Counted from the first letter of the stretch, positions 19,064-29,028 are shown. The stretch is 64,000 bases of DNA from Halomonas halmophila (GCF_006540005.1 NZ_BJOC01000022.1:58050-122049), one strand, 5' to 3'. Notes: a model not told the origin generated them from the letters alone. Numbers and translations are program-made.

Positions 19064-19528
19064 ATGACGCAGGTAATTTGCAGGAAAGGTGTTCCCGCCA
19101 GGGCGGCGATGCTGCTGGCGACCCTGGTCGGCAGTGTCCTGCCCCTGAGTGCCCAGGCCGCCGAACTCGAGGTCAGTGACGCGCGGGTGCGCGTGCTGCC
19201 GGGTGACACCCCGGCAGCCGGCTATTTTCAGTTGGACAACAACGGGGCTCGAGCGGTGGTGCTGGTCGGTGCTGACAGCCAGGCTTTCGGCCGGGTGGAA
19301 CTGCATCGCAGCATGAGCCACGAGGGCATGGCCAGCATGCAGGCCGTCGACCAAATCGAGGTTGCGGCGGGCGGCTCCATCGAGTTCGCGCCCCAGGGCT
19401 ATCATTTGATGTTGATGCAACCCGCCGGCGACATCGCCGTGGGTGACCCTGTCGAGATCACCCTGCGTTTCGAGCAACGTGAGTCGCTGTCGGTCGAATT
19501 CGAGGCAGTGCCGCCCACTTACCTGTAG
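19064..19528 (+). CDS. PCu(A)C family periplasmic copper chaperone
   Basis: A 154-residue exported protein. A signal peptide ends near AQA-AEL (residue 33). The copper motif H-x10-M-x21-H-x-M is exact: His81, Met92, His114, Met116. Family members hand Cu(I) to the CuA or CuB site of cytochrome c oxidase, usually together with a SCO protein, whose gene follows 9 bases downstream. The substrate here is probably the aa3 oxidase encoded at 46.8-53.7 kb. Inference is from family and neighbourhood. Confidence 0.88.
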   Translation: MTQVICRKGVPARAAMLLATLVGSVLPLSAQAAELEVSDARVRVLPGDTPAAGYFQLDNNGARAVVLVGADSQAFGRVELHRSMSHEGMASMQAVDQIEVAAGGSIEFAPQGYHLMLMQPAGDIAVGDPVEITLRFEQRESLSVEFEAVPPTYL

Positions 19529-19537
19529 GAGTCAATC

Positions 19538-20164
19538 TTGGTATTTCCCGTGTTTGCGCCGCCTGACAGAGCCGGTCGCCACAGCGTATGGCGCCTGGTC
19601 ACCCTGTTGTTCGTCATGCTGATGATGGCCGGTTGTGTCGATCGCAACTGGGAAACCAATGACATCACCGATGTCATGCCGGACATGGCATTTCAGCTGG
19701 TCGATGAGAATGGCCGGCAGGTCACTGCCGAGGACTACATCGGCAAGCCGACCTTCATGTTCTTCGGTTTTACGCACTGCCCGGATGTCTGCCCGACAAC
19801 GTTGGCCAAACTCTCTGCGGCCATCAAGCAGCTAGATGAAGAGCAACGCGATGACGTCCGGGTGCTCTTCGTGTCGGTGGATCCGGGACGCGACACGCCG
19901 CAGGTCATGAAGCAGTATACCGAAGCCTTTGGTCCACAGTTCATCGGCTTGACCGGCAAGCGCAAACAGATCGATGCGCTGACCAACCGCTATCGGGTGA
20001 CCTATGAGTACGGCGAGAAGGATGAGCAGGGCAACTACAGTGTCACCCACTCCAGCAGTGTCTTTGCCTTCAATCGGCAGGGTGAGGCGCGTTTCATGGC
20101 CAGTGATTTCGACTCCATCGAGTCGATCGTCGGCGACCTCGAGTATCTGCTGAAGCACGGTTGA
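19538..20164 (+). CDS. SCO1/SenC family lipoprotein
   Basis: A 208-residue thioredoxin-fold copper protein for CuA assembly. The lipobox MMAGC (Cys33) predicts a lipoprotein. The copper or redox motif is CPDVC (Cys81, Cys85), and the third ligand is His171 in VTHSSSVF. VSVDPGRDTP is typical of the family. The start codon is probably TTG at 19538, 6 bases after GGAG. No ATG with a better site precedes the signal peptide. Forms a two-gene unit with the PCu(A)C chaperone and ends 46 bases before a terminator. Confidence 0.88.
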   Translation: MVFPVFAPPDRAGRHSVWRLVTLLFVMLMMAGCVDRNWETNDITDVMPDMAFQLVDENGRQVTAEDYIGKPTFMFFGFTHCPDVCPTTLAKLSAAIKQLDEEQRDDVRVLFVSVDPGRDTPQVMKQYTEAFGPQFIGLTGKRKQIDALTNRYRVTYEYGEKDEQGNYSVTHSSSVFAFNRQGEARFMASDFDSIESIVGDLEYLLKHG

Positions 20165-20210
20165 GTGGCCAGTCGCGCAGCGCGTGCTTGTACTCATCTG
20201 CCTGATGTGA

Positions 20211-20250
20211 AAAAGGCCCGTCGGCTCAACACCGGCGGGCCTTTTGCTGT
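20211..20250 (+). terminator. Intrinsic terminator after the SCO gene
   Basis: AAAAGGCCCG (20211-20220) pairs with CGGGCCTTTT (20236-20245). The intervening bases extend the stem (CGG with CCG), leaving loop ctcaaca. The T-run closes the stem. It can work in both directions, so it may also end the minus-strand hut-linked carrier gene whose stop is at 20271. Confidence 0.85.
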
Positions 20251-20270
20251 TCTTGTAGCATCTCCCTGGG

Positions 20271-21605
20271 TCAGAGAGTCATGGCGGCAACCCAGCCAAA
20301 GATGATCAGCGGGATATTGTAGTGCAGGAAGGTCGGCACCACGCTGTCCCAGATGTGGTCATGTTGGCCGTCTGCATTCAGCCCGGCGGTCGGGCCGAGC
20401 GTCGAGTCCGAGGCTGGAGAGCCGGCATCCCCGAGGGCGGCGGCGGTGCCCACCAGAGCGATGGTCGCCATGGGCGAGAAGCCGAAGTTCAGGGCCATGG
20501 GCACATAGAGTGAAGCAATGATCGGAATCGTCGAGAAGGACGAGCCGATGCCCATGGTAATGAACAGCCCGACGAGCAGCATGATCAGGGCAGCCAGGCC
20601 CTTGTTGTCGCCGATTATCTCGGTGGAGCTGGTGACCAGCGCCTCGACTTCGCCACTGGCCTGCATGACGCTGGCGAAACCCGCCGCTGAGATCATGATG
20701 AAGCCGACCAGCGCCATCATGCGCATGCCTTCGGTGAAGATGTCGTCCTGCTCGTGCCAGCGGAAGACGCCACTTACCGAAAGCAGGGCGAAGCCGAACA
20801 GGCCACCCAGTACCATGGAGCCGCTGAGCAGCTGGACCGCTACCGTGCCGACCAGGGACAACCCGAGGATCACCATCTGCCAGGGCTTGAGGTGCTGGGC
20901 GGCTTCGTTGGGTGATTCGTCACCATGCGCCAGATTGATGTCCTGATAGTCGCGCTGGCGGCGGTAGCTGAAAAACACCGCGATGAGCAGGCCGATGGCC
21001 ATGCCGCCGATGGGTACGATCATGGCCATGGGGACCATGCCGGGAGTCGCATCCAGACCATTTTCATTGAGGTTGGTCAGCAGGATATCGTGGAGGAAGA
21101 TCGAGCCGAAGCCGACCGGCAGCAGCATGTAGGGGGCAGTAATGCCGAAGGTGATGACGCAGGCCACGGCGCGGCGATCAAGCTGCAGGTGATTCATCAG
21201 CTTGAGCAGCGGTGGCACCAGTACCGGAATGAAGGCGATATGCACCGGAATCAGGTTCTGGGAGCTGACCGCTGCGGCCAGCAGTACGCCCAATACCATG
21301 AAGGCGATTCCGCGGTGATTGGCTGAAGCGTCATCCAGGTTGAGACCGGCAATGGCCTTGCTGGAAAGCAGCTGGGTGATCCCCGAGCGTGACAGCGCCA
21401 CAGCGAAGGCACCGAGGACGGCATAGGAGATCGCCACCTTGGCACCGTTGCCCAGGCCGTCGTTGAAGGCGGAGAGTATGTCGCCCAGCGGCATGCCGGC
21501 GGTGAGGCCGCCGACCAGAGCCGCGGCGATCAACGCGAACACAACGGAAACGCGCATCAGGCTGAGGGTGACCATGACCAGAATGGCCAGAACTACTGCG
21601 TTCAT
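20271..21605 (-). CDS. Na+/H+ antiporter-family carrier, probable histidine or urocanate transporter
   Basis: A 444-residue membrane protein with about 11-12 helices, of the NhaC/YuiF-like Na+/H+ antiporter family. Glycine-rich re-entrant segments such as GSIFLHDILLTN, GIGSSFSTIP and GDAGSPASDSTLGPT are visible. It lies 99 bases downstream of hutH on the same strand. Members of this group next to hut genes have been assigned histidine or amino-acid uptake, so a role in importing histidine is more likely than pH control. The family is clear, the substrate is inferred from context. Confidence 0.75.
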   Translation of the reverse strand: MNAVVLAILVMVTLSLMRVSVVFALIAAALVGGLTAGMPLGDILSAFNDGLGNGAKVAISYAVLGAFAVALSRSGITQLLSSKAIAGLNLDDASANHRGIAFMVLGVLLAAAVSSQNLIPVHIAFIPVLVPPLLKLMNHLQLDRRAVACVITFGITAPYMLLPVGFGSIFLHDILLTNLNENGLDATPGMVPMAMIVPIGGMAIGLLIAVFFSYRRQRDYQDINLAHGDESPNEAAQHLKPWQMVILGLSLVGTVAVQLLSGSMVLGGLFGFALLSVSGVFRWHEQDDIFTEGMRMMALVGFIMISAAGFASVMQASGEVEALVTSSTEIIGDNKGLAALIMLLVGLFITMGIGSSFSTIPIIASLYVPMALNFGFSPMATIALVGTAAALGDAGSPASDSTLGPTAGLNADGQHDHIWDSVVPTFLHYNIPLIIFGWVAAMTL

Positions 21606-21704
21606 GTCTTGTCCTTGTTGAGGATGTCGATTGTTGTTGGTGTCGCCCCTACCCGCTGCTGATACAGCAAGATTTGCAAGGGGCGACGGGGCGATGCTTG
21701 CCGG

Positions 21705-23243
21705 TCAATACACCTGGCTGGGTAACAGTTCGGCGGGCGCCAGACGACTGAGATGACGTTTCGCGAGGAGCTTGCTGGCGGCGTCGATGTCCGGTGCGAA
21801 GAAACGGTCCTTGTCGTAGTAGGCGACACGCTCGCGCAGTACCCGGCGAGCTTCTTCCAGGGTGTCGGTGGTCCTGAGACCGTCGCGGAAATCCAGTCCC
21901 TGGCAGGCGGCCAGCCATTCGATGGCGAGGATGCCTCGCACGTTATCGGCCATTTCCCACAGTCGCTTGCCGGCGGCCGGCGCCATGGAGACGTGGTCCT
22001 CCTGGTTGGCCGAGGTCGGCAGGCTGTCGACACTGTGCGGGTGCGAGAGCGCCTTGTTCTCGCTGGCGAGTCCGGCCGCCGTCACCTGCGCGATCATGAA
22101 GCCCGAGTTGACGCCGCCGTGTTCCACCAGGAAGGGCGGGAGCTGGGACATGTGCTTGTCCATCATCAGCGAGACGCGACGCTCGGTGAGCGAGCCGATC
22201 TCGGCGATGGCCAGCGCCAGGTTGTCGGCCGCCATGGCGACCGGCTCGGCATGGAAATTGCCGCCGGAGATGATATCACCCTGTTCGGCGAACACCAGGG
22301 GGTTGTCCGAGACGGCGTTGATCTCGATGCCCAGAACCTCGGCGACCTGGCGGATCTGGGTGAGGGCGGCGCCCATCACCTGGGGCTGGCAGCGCAGGGA
22401 ATAGGGGTCCTGGACCTTGCCGCAATCGACATGCGAGTCGCTGATCTCGCTGCGCTCACCGAGCAATTGCCGGTAGGCGGTGGCGGCATCGATCTGGCCA
22501 CGCTGGCCGCGTACCTCATGGATGCGGGCATCGAAGGGCGAGCGCGAACTCAGGGTGGCTTCCACGGTGAGCGAGCCGCAGACAGTGGCGGCGGCGAACA
22601 GGTCTTCGGCATCGAACAGGCCCTTGAGCGCGTAGGCGGTGGAGACCTGGGTGCCATTGAGCAGGGCCAGACCTTCCTTGGGCGCCAGCGACAACGGTTC
22701 GAGGCCGGCCTTGGCCAGGGCCTCATGGGCCGGCAGCCATTCTCCGCGATGGCGTGCCTGCCCCTCGCCGAGCAACACCACGCTCATGTGCGCCAGCGGG
22801 GCCAGATCGCCGGAGGCGCCTACCGAGCCCTTGAGCGGGATGTGCGGGTAGATCTCGGCGTTGATCAGTGCCACCAGGGCATCCAGGACCTCACGGCGAA
22901 TGCCGGAGAAGCCGCGGGCCAGGCTGTTGACCTTGAGGACCATGATCAGTCGCACCAGGTCGTCGTCCATGGCGGCACCGACGCCGGTGGCATGGGACAG
23001 CACCAGGGAGCGCTGGAGATCCTCGAGCTGGTTCTTTTCGATGCGGGTCTGGGCCAGCAGGCCGAAGCCGGTGTTGACGCCATAGACGGTGCGATCTTCC
23101 TCGACTACACGATTGACGCAGTCGACGCCGGCGGCGATATCGGCATCGGCACTGGTCGGCAGGGAGACCTGGAGAGGGGCTTCGAAGACCTGGCGCGCCT
23201 GGGCCAGGGTCATCTTGCCGGGTTGTATCTCGAGATGGTTCAT
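21705..23243 (-). CDS. hutH: Histidine ammonia-lyase
   Basis: A 512-residue enzyme that removes ammonia from L-histidine to give trans-urocanate. The Ala143-Ser144-Gly145 triad in [15 protein letters not shown] forms the MIO electrophile, and [11 protein letters not shown] (54-64) is the N-terminal signature. The start at 23243 follows GAGGAA and precedes the conserved [12 protein letters not shown]. Length matches Pseudomonas HutH (about 510). Separated from hutU by 174 bases that carry a large hairpin. Confidence 0.93.
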   Translation of the reverse strand: MNHLEIQPGKMTLAQARQVFEAPLQVSLPTSADADIAAGVDCVNRVVEEDRTVYGVNTGFGLLAQTRIEKNQLEDLQRSLVLSHATGVGAAMDDDLVRLIMVLKVNSLARGFSGIRREVLDALVALINAEIYPHIPLKGSVGASGDLAPLAHMSVVLLGEGQARHRGEWLPAHEALAKAGLEPLSLAPKEGLALLNGTQVSTAYALKGLFDAEDLFAAATVCGSLTVEATLSSRSPFDARIHEVRGQRGQIDAATAYRQLLGERSEISDSHVDCGKVQDPYSLRCQPQVMGAALTQIRQVAEVLGIEINAVSDNPLVFAEQGDIISGGNFHAEPVAMAADNLALAIAEIGSLTERRVSLMMDKHMSQLPPFLVEHGGVNSGFMIAQVTAAGLASENKALSHPHSVDSLPTSANQEDHVSMAPAAGKRLWEMADNVRGILAIEWLAACQGLDFRDGLRTTDTLEEARRVLRERVAYYDKDRFFAPDIDAASKLLAKRHLSRLAPAELLPSQVY

Positions 23244-23268
23244 AGGGAGTTCCTCATCTCGCCGAGCC

Positions 23269-23378
23269 GGAGCTTGCCGGTGGCAGGCACTACGCGAAGG
23301 CGCTGTCAACCCATCCCTGGGCGCTACCGATGCCATCCTTGGCATCGGACCTTCGCTTCGACCTGCCACCGGTGCTCC
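23269..23378 (-). other. Nested hairpin in the hutU-hutH intergenic region
   Basis: Four sets of complementary arms are nested. GGAGC (23269-23273) pairs with GCTCC (23374-23378). CCGGTGGCAGG (23277-23287) pairs with CCTGCCACCGG (23362-23372), 11 bases. GCGAAGG (23294-23300) pairs with CCTTCGC (23350-23356). CCGATGCC (23327-23334) pairs with GGCATCGG (23341-23348) around a 6-base loop. All pairs are perfect. There is no T-tract, so it is not a standard terminator. It would form in the hut mRNA just before hutH. Confidence 0.7.
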
Positions 23379-23417
23379 CTGTACCAGCGAGAAGTATGGC
23401 TGTGGATGTAGAAGGTT

Positions 23418-25097
23418 TTACTTATCGATCATCGGCAGGTTGAGGCCGTTCTCTCGCGCGCACTCCCTGGCGATGTCATAGCCGGCATCCGCGTGGCGCA
23501 TCACGCCGGTCCCCGGGTCGTTGCGCAGCACCCGGCCGAGACGGGCATGGGCATCATCGCTGCCGTCGCAGACGATCACCACGCCAGCATGCTGGGAGTA
23601 GCCCATGCCCACGCCGCCGCCGTGGTGCAGCGAGACCCAGGTGGCGCCGCCGGCAGTGTTGAGCAGGGCGTTGAGCAGCGGCCAGTCGGAGACGGCGTCG
23701 GAGCCATCCATCATCGATTCGGTCTCGCGATTGGGGCTGGCCACCGAGCCGGAATCCAGGTGATCGCGACCGATGACCACCGGCGCCTTGAGTTCGCCGT
23801 TTCTGACCATTTCGTTGAAGGCCTGGCCGAGACGGGCACGATCCTTGAGGCCGACCCAGCAGATTCGAGCTGGCAGGCCCTGGAAGCTGATGCGTTCGCG
23901 GGCCATGTCCAGCCAGTTGTGCAGGTGCGGGTCGTCGGGGATCAGTTCCTTGACCTTCTGGTCAGTCTTGTAGATGTCCTCGGGATCGCCGGACAGTGCC
24001 GCCCAGCGGAAGGGCCCGATGCCCTGGCAGAACAGCGGGCGGATATAGGCCGGTACGAAGCCGGGGAAATCGAAGGCGTTCTCGACGCCTTCTTCCTGGG
24101 CCATCTGGCGAATGTTGTTGCCGTAGTCGAAGGTCGGGATGCCTTGCTGCTGGAAGTCGAGCATGGCTTGCACGTGCACGGCCATGGAGCGCTTGGCAGC
24201 CTTGACCACCGCTTCGGGTTCTGTCTTGCCGCGAGCGACATAGTCGTCCCAGGTCCAGCCGGCGGGCAAGTAGCCGTGCAGCGGGTCGTGGGCACTGGTC
24301 TGGTCGGTGACCATATCCGGACGCACGCCGTGCTCGACCATGGTCGGAAGCACCTCGGCGGCGTTGGCACACAGGCCGATGGATACCGCCTTGCCCTCGG
24401 CGGTGTAGCGCTCGAGGCGAGCCAGGGCGTCGTCCAGGTCCTCGGCCTGCTCGTCGAGATAGCGGGTGCGCAGGCGGAAGTCGAGGCGCGATTGCTGGCA
24501 CTCGATGTTGAGTGAGCAGGCTCCGGCCAGAGTGGCGGCCAGTGGCTGGGCGCCACCCATGCCACCGAGGCCGGCGGTGAGGATCCAGCGACCCTCAAGG
24601 TTACCGTCGTAGTGCTGGCGGCCGGCCTCCACGAAGGTCTCGTAGGTGCCCTGGACGATGCCCTGTGAGCCGATGTAGATCCAGGAGCCGGCGGTCATCT
24701 GGCCGTACATCATCAGGCCCTTTTTATCCAGCTCGTTGAAGTGCTCCCAGTTGGCCCAGGCCGGTACCAGGTTGGAATTGGCGATCAACACGCGGGGCGC
24801 GTCCTTGTGGGTCTCGAACACCCCCACCGGCTTGCCGGACTGGATCAGCAACGACTGAGTGTCTTCCAGGCGCCGAAGGGTCTCGACGATCTTGTCGTAG
24901 CATTCCCAGTCCCGGGCGGCGCGGCCGATGCCGCCGTAGACCACCAGGTCCTCCGGGCGCTCGGCGACGTCCGGGTGCAGGTTGTTCATCAGCATGCGCA
25001 GCGGTGCTTCGGTGAGCCAGCTCTTGCAGGTGAGCTCGCTGCCGGTGGGGGCGGCGATCTCGCGGCTGGGGTCGTGACGCTTGTCGGTATGGGACAT
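23418..25097 (-). CDS. hutU: Urocanate hydratase (urocanase)
   Basis: A 559-residue NAD+-dependent enzyme converting urocanate to imidazolone propionate. Diagnostic stretches include [25 protein letters not shown]-like [15 protein letters not shown], and [15 protein letters not shown] near the C-terminus. Length equals that of Pseudomonas HutU (about 557). GAGGAA precedes the ATG at 25097. Second catabolic step in the hutI-G-U-H unit. Confidence 0.95.
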   Translation of the reverse strand: MSHTDKRHDPSREIAAPTGSELTCKSWLTEAPLRMLMNNLHPDVAERPEDLVVYGGIGRAARDWECYDKIVETLRRLEDTQSLLIQSGKPVGVFETHKDAPRVLIANSNLVPAWANWEHFNELDKKGLMMYGQMTAGSWIYIGSQGIVQGTYETFVEAGRQHYDGNLEGRWILTAGLGGMGGAQPLAATLAGACSLNIECQQSRLDFRLRTRYLDEQAEDLDDALARLERYTAEGKAVSIGLCANAAEVLPTMVEHGVRPDMVTDQTSAHDPLHGYLPAGWTWDDYVARGKTEPEAVVKAAKRSMAVHVQAMLDFQQQGIPTFDYGNNIRQMAQEEGVENAFDFPGFVPAYIRPLFCQGIGPFRWAALSGDPEDIYKTDQKVKELIPDDPHLHNWLDMARERISFQGLPARICWVGLKDRARLGQAFNEMVRNGELKAPVVIGRDHLDSGSVASPNRETESMMDGSDAVSDWPLLNALLNTAGGATWVSLHHGGGVGMGYSQHAGVVIVCDGSDDAHARLGRVLRNDPGTGVMRHADAGYDIARECARENGLNLPMIDK

Positions 25098-25152
25098 TTC
25101 TTGGTTCCTCGCAGGGTCTCACGGTAAGGGGGCTGACGGCCGGACTGCAGAC

Positions 25153-26094
25153 TCAGCCGTTCAGGGTCAGTAGGTGAACGAGGCGTGCCGCCACTCTGGC
25201 GGTGCGGCCATCGATGTCATGCTCGGGATTCAGCTCGGCGAGGTCGGCCAGGCGCAGCTTGCCGCTGTTGCGTACCGTTTCTACCAGGGGCTCGATCAGT
25301 GCCAGGGGTACGCCGCGCGCCGCCGGGGCGCTGACGCCCGGTGCTTCGGCGGCGGGCAGGACATCCAGGTCGATGGTCAGGTAGAGGGCGTCGCAACGAG
25401 CAATGAAACGTTCCAGGTCGCGCCGGATGGCGTCGATTCCGGTGTGCGTGATGTCGCGATCCTCACGGATCAACACGCCCAGGTCGTCGGCGCGCCGGAA
25501 CAACGCTCGGGTGTTGGCGGCCCGGCTGACGCCGAGGCAGGCGTAGCGAAACGGCCAGCCATTGGCCTGACACGCTTCGGCGATCTGCGAGAAGGGAGTC
25601 CCAGAGGAGCGCACATGGACCGGGTCGCGCAGGTCGAAGTGGGCATCGAGGTTGACGATGCCGACACGCGGTCGTGTCTCGCGGGGCGCGAGGTGCCGGG
25701 CGAGCCCTTGCCAGCTGGCGTAGGCGACTTCGTGGCCACCTCCGAGCACGATGGGCAGGTGGCCGGCGTCGAGCAATGGGGACAGTCGCTCGGCCAGTGC
25801 CTCCTGGGCGGCTTCCAGGGCGTCGCCGTCGCAGCTCACGTCGCCGGCGTCGAAGGCCGGTCCCTGGCGATGCCAGGCCAATGGCGCGAGAGAACGACGG
25901 ATCGTGGCGGGGCCGTCGGCGGCGCCGACCCGGCCTTGGTTGCGAGCCACACCGGCATCGCTGGCGAATCCGAGCAGGGCACACCCGCTTGGGGCGTCCT
26001 CGGCGAGAGGCGCGACGCGTTGATGCCAGCGATCGCTGTCGGGCTCGGGGTCAACGCGGCCCTGCCAGGGACTCATGTCGATCTCAGTGGCCAT
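25153..26094 (-). CDS. hutG: Formimidoylglutamase
   Basis: A 313-residue ureohydrolase (arginase fold) that splits N-formimidoyl-L-glutamate to glutamate and formamide. Manganese motifs are [20 protein letters not shown] and TIDLDVLPA (D-x-D). The ATG at 26094 is chosen because GGAGG lies 9 bases upstream. The frame is open farther but overlaps hutI heavily. The hutI stop overlaps this start by 11 bases. The presence of HutG and absence of HutF indicate the direct one-step route to glutamate. Confidence 0.92.
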   Translation of the reverse strand: MATEIDMSPWQGRVDPEPDSDRWHQRVAPLAEDAPSGCALLGFASDAGVARNQGRVGAADGPATIRRSLAPLAWHRQGPAFDAGDVSCDGDALEAAQEALAERLSPLLDAGHLPIVLGGGHEVAYASWQGLARHLAPRETRPRVGIVNLDAHFDLRDPVHVRSSGTPFSQIAEACQANGWPFRYACLGVSRAANTRALFRRADDLGVLIREDRDITHTGIDAIRRDLERFIARCDALYLTIDLDVLPAAEAPGVSAPAARGVPLALIEPLVETVRNSGKLRLADLAELNPEHDIDGRTARVAARLVHLLTLNG

Positions 26095-27310
26095 GCGCCT
26101 GATCCTCCACGGGTTGGCCGGCGACGACGCGCTGGCGCAGTCGACCGGGCTGGACGGCATAGGCGAGTTCCGCCGGGGTGTCGATGTTCCAGAGGCAGAG
26201 ATCGGCAGGCGCACCTTCGCGCAACCTGCCGAGTTCGGGCATTCCCAGCGCCCGGGCGCCGTGCGCGGTCATGCCGGTCAGTGCCTCTCGCGGGGTGAGG
26301 CGGAACAGGGTGCAGGCCATGTTGAGCATCAGGGTCGGCATGAACAGTGGTGAGCTGCCGGGGTTGGCATCGGTGGCGACGGCCATCGGTACGCCGGCCT
26401 CGCGTAGCCCGGCGATGGGCGGCTGCTGGGTCTCGCGCAGGGTGTGGAAGGCGCCCGGCAGGATCACCGCCACGCTGCCAGCATCGCGCATGGAGGCGAT
26501 GCCGGCGTCGTCGAGATATTCGATATGGTCGGCGGACAGGGCTCCGTGACGGGCGGCCATGGCAGAGCCGCCCAGATTGGACAGCTGTTCGGCATGGGCC
26601 TTGATCGGCAGGCCATGGCCCCGGGCCGCTTCGAAGACGCGCTCGCACTGGGCCACCGAGAAGGCGATCTTCTCGCAGAAGACGTCGACGGCGTCGGCCA
26701 GCCCCTCGGCCGCGGCCGCCGGGATCATCTTGTCGCAGACCAGGTCGATGTATCCGTCACTGTCGCCTGCGTATTCCGGCGGCAGGGCGTGGGCGCCGAG
26801 CAGGGTCGTGACGACGCGCACCGGCCGGGCCTCGCCGAGGCGGCGGGCGACGCGCAGCATCTTGAGCTCGTTCTCCACGTCTAGGCCGTAGCCCGACTTG
26901 ATCTCCACGGTGGTCACGCCGTCGGCGAGCAGAGCGTCGAGTCGCGGCAGGGCGGCGGCGAACAACGCGTCTTCGCTGGCTTCGCGCGTGTCGCGCACGG
27001 TGCTGATGATGCCGCCGCCGCGTCGGGCGATTTCCTCGTAGCTGACGCCTTCCAGACGCGACTCGAACTCGTCGGCGCGACCGCCGCCGAATACCAGGTG
27101 GGTGTGGCAATCGACCAGGCCCGGCGTCATTACACCGCCGCTGCCCATCGGAAGGCATGTATCGGCAAGGGAGGCCGAGAGTTCACGCATCGGGATCAGG
27201 GAGTGGATGCGGTCGTCCTCGACGATCACTGCCATGGAATCGGGCAGGGTCTGCTGGCCATCGAAGACGGTGACGTCCTGCCAGAGTCGGTGAGTCCGGG
27301 GGTGGGTCAT
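26084..27310 (-). CDS. hutI: Imidazolonepropionase
   Basis: A 408-residue amidohydrolase opening the imidazolone ring to N-formimidoyl-L-glutamate. Metal and substrate motifs: [39 protein letters not shown] and [16 protein letters not shown] lies 7 bases before the ATG. It is the first gene of the minus-strand hut unit, and a TTGTATATACAA palindrome lies 20 bases upstream of its start, where HutC would block transcription. Confidence 0.94.
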   Translation of the reverse strand: MTHPRTHRLWQDVTVFDGQQTLPDSMAVIVEDDRIHSLIPMRELSASLADTCLPMGSGGVMTPGLVDCHTHLVFGGGRADEFESRLEGVSYEEIARRGGGIISTVRDTREASEDALFAAALPRLDALLADGVTTVEIKSGYGLDVENELKMLRVARRLGEARPVRVVTTLLGAHALPPEYAGDSDGYIDLVCDKMIPAAAAEGLADAVDVFCEKIAFSVAQCERVFEAARGHGLPIKAHAEQLSNLGGSAMAARHGALSADHIEYLDDAGIASMRDAGSVAVILPGAFHTLRETQQPPIAGLREAGVPMAVATDANPGSSPLFMPTLMLNMACTLFRLTPREALTGMTAHGARALGMPELGRLREGAPADLCLWNIDTPAELAYAVQPGRLRQRVVAGQPVEDQAHGH

Positions 27311-27330
27311 GCTGACGCCTCCTGGTGCAT

Positions 27331-27342
27331 TTGTATATACAA
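27331..27342. promoter_or_regulatory. Putative HutC operator, hutI side
   Basis: Perfect 12-base palindrome TTGTATATACAA, 20 bases before the hutI start and just upstream of its ribosome site. HutC proteins of Pseudomonas bind TTGTA-TACAA-type palindromes, and hutC itself is encoded nearby (29029-29739). Release by urocanate would be expected. Confidence 0.8.
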
Positions 27343-27547
27343 AAGGCTAGCGCATTCTTGTTTCTTCGTCACCCTGTGTGATGCGCTCCTTTCGGAACTT
27401 GAAAAGTCGCGAAGCAGTATGACTTAAGTAATTAAAATCAAGATGTTAACTGACTACATGGATGCTTTTGGTCAAGTTGTCCTGCAAGGGTGCGACCAAA
27501 GTATTAAGTCTGAAGACCAGGGGAGAATGGCGTAACTCTTTGGTCTG

Positions 27548-27559
27548 TTGTATATACAA
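27548..27559. promoter_or_regulatory. Putative HutC operator, carrier side
   Basis: A second perfect copy of TTGTATATACAA, identical to the one at 27331-27342, 65 bases before the carrier start. It lies within a possible promoter (TTGGTC at 27540 and TAGTAC at 27561, both weak). It ties the YjiH-type carrier to the hut regulon. Confidence 0.8.
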
Positions 27560-27624
27560 ATAGTACGGCACTTTGCATCCCCACAAGAACACCCCAGCCC
27601 ACAATGACAATCCAGGAGCCTTCC

Positions 27625-28953
27625 ATGGCGAGTTCCTCATCCGACAATTCCCGGCGTCGGGGTCCCTCGACGGCCACTGTGTTCAAGCTGTTCGTCCCAA
27701 GCCTCGTCGGGGTACTGATCTTCTTCGTGCCGATGACGCTCGGTGGCAATACGACGATCCCGCTGGATCACATGGTGACCGGTGCGCGAAGCCTGCTGGG
27801 CGAGGGCAGTGGCATTTATGCTCTGGCGCTGATCGTCGCCGGGGCGCTCTATCCCCTGATCAAGGGAAGCTGGCGGCGCAGCATGACCGAGCGGGTCTTT
27901 ACCGTGCTCAAGCTGGCCGGTGTGGCGGCAGCGGTGATGGCCTTGACCGGCTGGGGGCCCGGCTTTCTGCACGAATCGGACATGCTGCCCTTTCTGTTCG
28001 ACAAGTTGGTCATTCCGGTGGGACTGATCGTGCCGATCGGTGCCATCTTTCTGGCTCTGCTGATCAGTTTCGGCCTGCTCGAGCTGATCGGTGTACTGGT
28101 CCAGCCGGTGATGCGGCCGGTGTGGCGCACGCCGGGGCGGAGCGCGATCGATGCCGTGGCCTCCTTCGTCGGCAGCTATTCCATCGGCCTGTTGATCACT
28201 AACCGGGTCTACCAGGCGGGACAGTATTCGGCTCGGGAGGCGGCGATCATCGCCACCGGCTTCTCCACGGTATCGGCGACCTTCATGATCATCGTCGCCA
28301 AGACGCTGGGCCTGATGGAGATCTGGAATCTCTACTTCTGGTTGACTCTGGCCATCACGTTCACGGTGACCGCGATCACGGTACGGATTCCGCCCCTGTC
28401 GAGCATGGACGACAGCAAGCGTGACGGTGAGCCGGAGGCCGTGTCGGGGCGTCGTCTCGCCACCGCTTGGCGTACCGGGCTCGAGGTGGCCGAGCGGGCG
28501 CCGAGCCTGCTGTCCAGCGTGGCGCTGAACTTCCGCGAGGGGCTGCTGATGGCGATCAGTATCCTGCCGTCGATCATGTCAGTGGGGCTGGCCGGCCTCT
28601 TGCTGGCCAAGTACACGCCCTTGTTCGAGTGGCTCGGCTGGGCCTTCTATCCCTTCGTGGCAATCTGGGGGCTGGACGAAGCCGCCGCCCTGGCCCAGGC
28701 CTCGGCAGCGGGGCTCGCCGAGATGTTCCTGCCGGCCCTGCTTATGGGCGATGCCGGCCTTGTGGCACGCTTCGCCGCCGGTGTGGTGTCGGTTTCCTCG
28801 GTACTGTTTTTCTCGGCCTCGATTCCCTGCATCCTGTCCACCAGTATCCCGTTGTCGGTAGGGCGTATCGTGGTCGTATGGTTCCTACGGATGGCCTTGA
28901 GCCTGCTGCTGGCAGTGCCGGCGGGTTACCTGGTGCAGGCACTGGCCGCTTGA
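27625..28953 (+). CDS. YjiH family transporter, hut-linked
   Basis: A 442-residue membrane protein with nucleoside-recognition (Gate) domains, of the YjiH family. Visible segments include VPSLVGVLIFFVPMTLGG, SFVGSYSIGLLITNRVYQAG and ATGFSTVSATFMIIVAKTLG. The ATG at 27625 follows AGGAG by 6 bases. The earlier ATG at 27604 lacks a ribosome site. It is divergent from hutI and shares its HutC-type operators, so histidine, urocanate or a breakdown product is the likely substrate. The substrate is inferred. Confidence 0.78.
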   Translation: MASSSSDNSRRRGPSTATVFKLFVPSLVGVLIFFVPMTLGGNTTIPLDHMVTGARSLLGEGSGIYALALIVAGALYPLIKGSWRRSMTERVFTVLKLAGVAAAVMALTGWGPGFLHESDMLPFLFDKLVIPVGLIVPIGAIFLALLISFGLLELIGVLVQPVMRPVWRTPGRSAIDAVASFVGSYSIGLLITNRVYQAGQYSAREAAIIATGFSTVSATFMIIVAKTLGLMEIWNLYFWLTLAITFTVTAITVRIPPLSSMDDSKRDGEPEAVSGRRLATAWRTGLEVAERAPSLLSSVALNFREGLLMAISILPSIMSVGLAGLLLAKYTPLFEWLGWAFYPFVAIWGLDEAAALAQASAAGLAEMFLPALLMGDAGLVARFAAGVVSVSSVLFFSASIPCILSTSIPLSVGRIVVVWFLRMALSLLLAVPAGYLVQALAA

Positions 28954-29028
28954 GGAGTATGGCGTGCGTCGCAGAGCCATGGAAATGGGGAGGGGCGCCG
29001 GGGTGACATCAGTGCCGGTCGCCGCCGT

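Larger units (their letters stand above)
27311..27624. promoter_or_regulatory. Divergent hut regulatory region
   Basis: This 314-base gap separates hutI (minus) and the YjiH-type carrier (plus). It is clearly more AT-rich than its surroundings (for example 27424-27452). It holds two HutC-type palindromes and three copies of TTTGGTC: 27467-27473, inverted at 27494-27500, and 27539-27545. I see no clean -35/-10 pair and no sigma-54 box. It probably contains both divergent promoters. Confidence 0.7.

Noticed and set aside
21753..23411. Plus-strand open frame of 552 codons across hutH
   Set aside because: Antisense to the clear histidine ammonia-lyase gene. It has no motif of its own.
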